64,000 nucleotides of DNA from Salinispirillum sp049115955. Its GTDB lineage: Bacteria > Pseudomonadota > Gammaproteobacteria > Pseudomonadales > Natronospirillaceae. Below, one piece after another: positions 63,848 through 64,000 of the stretch (positions within the stretch are counted from its first letter, which is position 1; each line of letters starts with the position of its first letter). The notes below the pieces were generated by a model. That model saw only the letters and a program-made list of their open reading frames with translations. It made no database searches and was not told the DNA's origin. The position numbers were made by a program, and so were the translations under genes. The DNA lies in contig JAGDZJ010000024.1 of assembly GCA_049115955.1 (NCBI GenBank), positions 1 through 64,000 of the forward strand, read 5' to 3'.

Positions 63848-64000
63848 TTCCAGCGGACGACCTGATACCGCGTCTGGAAGCATTACTGCGCCAGCATCCG
63901 CTGGGGATCAGTGAATTTGACCTGATTAATGCGCTGCACAATGACCCCGACACCCTCTTTGAAAAACCGGTGATGTCGGACAGTTGGGCCTTGTTTCAAT
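63844..64000 (+). CDS. Partial gene, probably DnaJ-related protein N-terminus
   Basis: The ATG at 63844 overlaps the DUF1853 stop, so the genes are coupled. The 52 visible residues start MIPADDLIPRLEALLRQHP and continue LGISEFDLINALHND, ending in SWALFQ at the window edge. This resembles the N-terminal region of DNAJ_related proteins (DnaJ-type J domain at the far C-terminus). The J domain would lie outside the window, so the name is tentative. Confidence 0.5.
   Translation, partial: MIPADDLIPRLEALLRQHPLGISEFDLINALHNDPDTLFEKPVMSDSWALFQ

Noticed and set aside
1..64000. tRNA and rRNA genes
   Set aside because: No cloverleaf or rRNA-like sequence was noticed in the intergenic gaps, most of which are short and hold terminators or promoters; no tRNA scan was run.

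Overview
The window reads as the chromosome of a marine-type gammaproteobacterium. The TCA block (sdhCDAB-sucAB-lpd-sucCD divergent from gltA), the fadBA / DUF1653 / topA neighbourhood, a PsrA-like regulator, tusDCBE with a YbiB-type gene, CheV, and an Uup plus a YbiT ABC-F protein are all typical of the Pseudomonas / Oceanospirillales side of that class. A Saccharospirillum- or Reinekea-like host is my guess from gene content only. Coding density is high, genes lie on both strands, and most operons are tightly packed with 1-12 bp gaps or overlaps.

Layout. Positions 1-1519 hold the end of an integron-type gene cassette cluster: three AT-richer minus-strand cassette genes (a protein with a HEPN-like Arg-x4-His motif, a membrane protein with a DUF4431-like tail, and a 59-residue orphan), each ending with its stop codon inside an attC-like site, plus the start of a fourth. 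A divergent tyrosine recombinase of 415 residues follows at 1811-3058; it has the full catalytic set but does not look like IntI. From 3055 to 18030 come housekeeping genes: ybiT, a HIT hydrolase, a TauE/SafE-family protein, tdk, xthA, a PIF1-like helicase coupled to an M16 protease, a LiuC-like hydratase next to a PsrA-like regulator, a Bax-inhibitor-1 protein, tusDCBE, a YbiB-like gene and a small hydrolase.

Positions 18134-31045 form the TCA supercluster, with hairpins in the gaps between sdh and suc, sucB and lpd, and lpd and sucC, and facing sigma70-like promoters between sdhC and gltA. Then come topA, an acidic membrane-anchored protein, DUF1653 and fadBA with a candidate PsrA operator, followed by uup and an RND efflux pair. 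The stretch 45739-56579 contains a MOSC protein, cheV, lipoproteins, a DUF5610-like protein, a LysR regulator, yaaA, a glyoxalase II, an aldo/keto reductase, a lysine-rich protein and a DUF1624 membrane protein. The right end carries a LysR gene divergent from aspA over a 31-bp palindrome, a nadK-yeaC-DUF2797-pepN operon, and a DUF1853 gene coupled to a partial gene that runs off the window.

The least ordinary part is the left 1.8 kb: a small attC cluster with no visible attI and no IntI in the window, bordered by an unrelated-looking but apparently active tyrosine recombinase. The rest is core metabolism whose interest lies mainly in regulatory DNA: PsrA-type sites, an 18-bp repeat beyond gltA, the aspA palindrome and intra-operon hairpins. 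All family names come from recalled sequence patterns; no database search was run.
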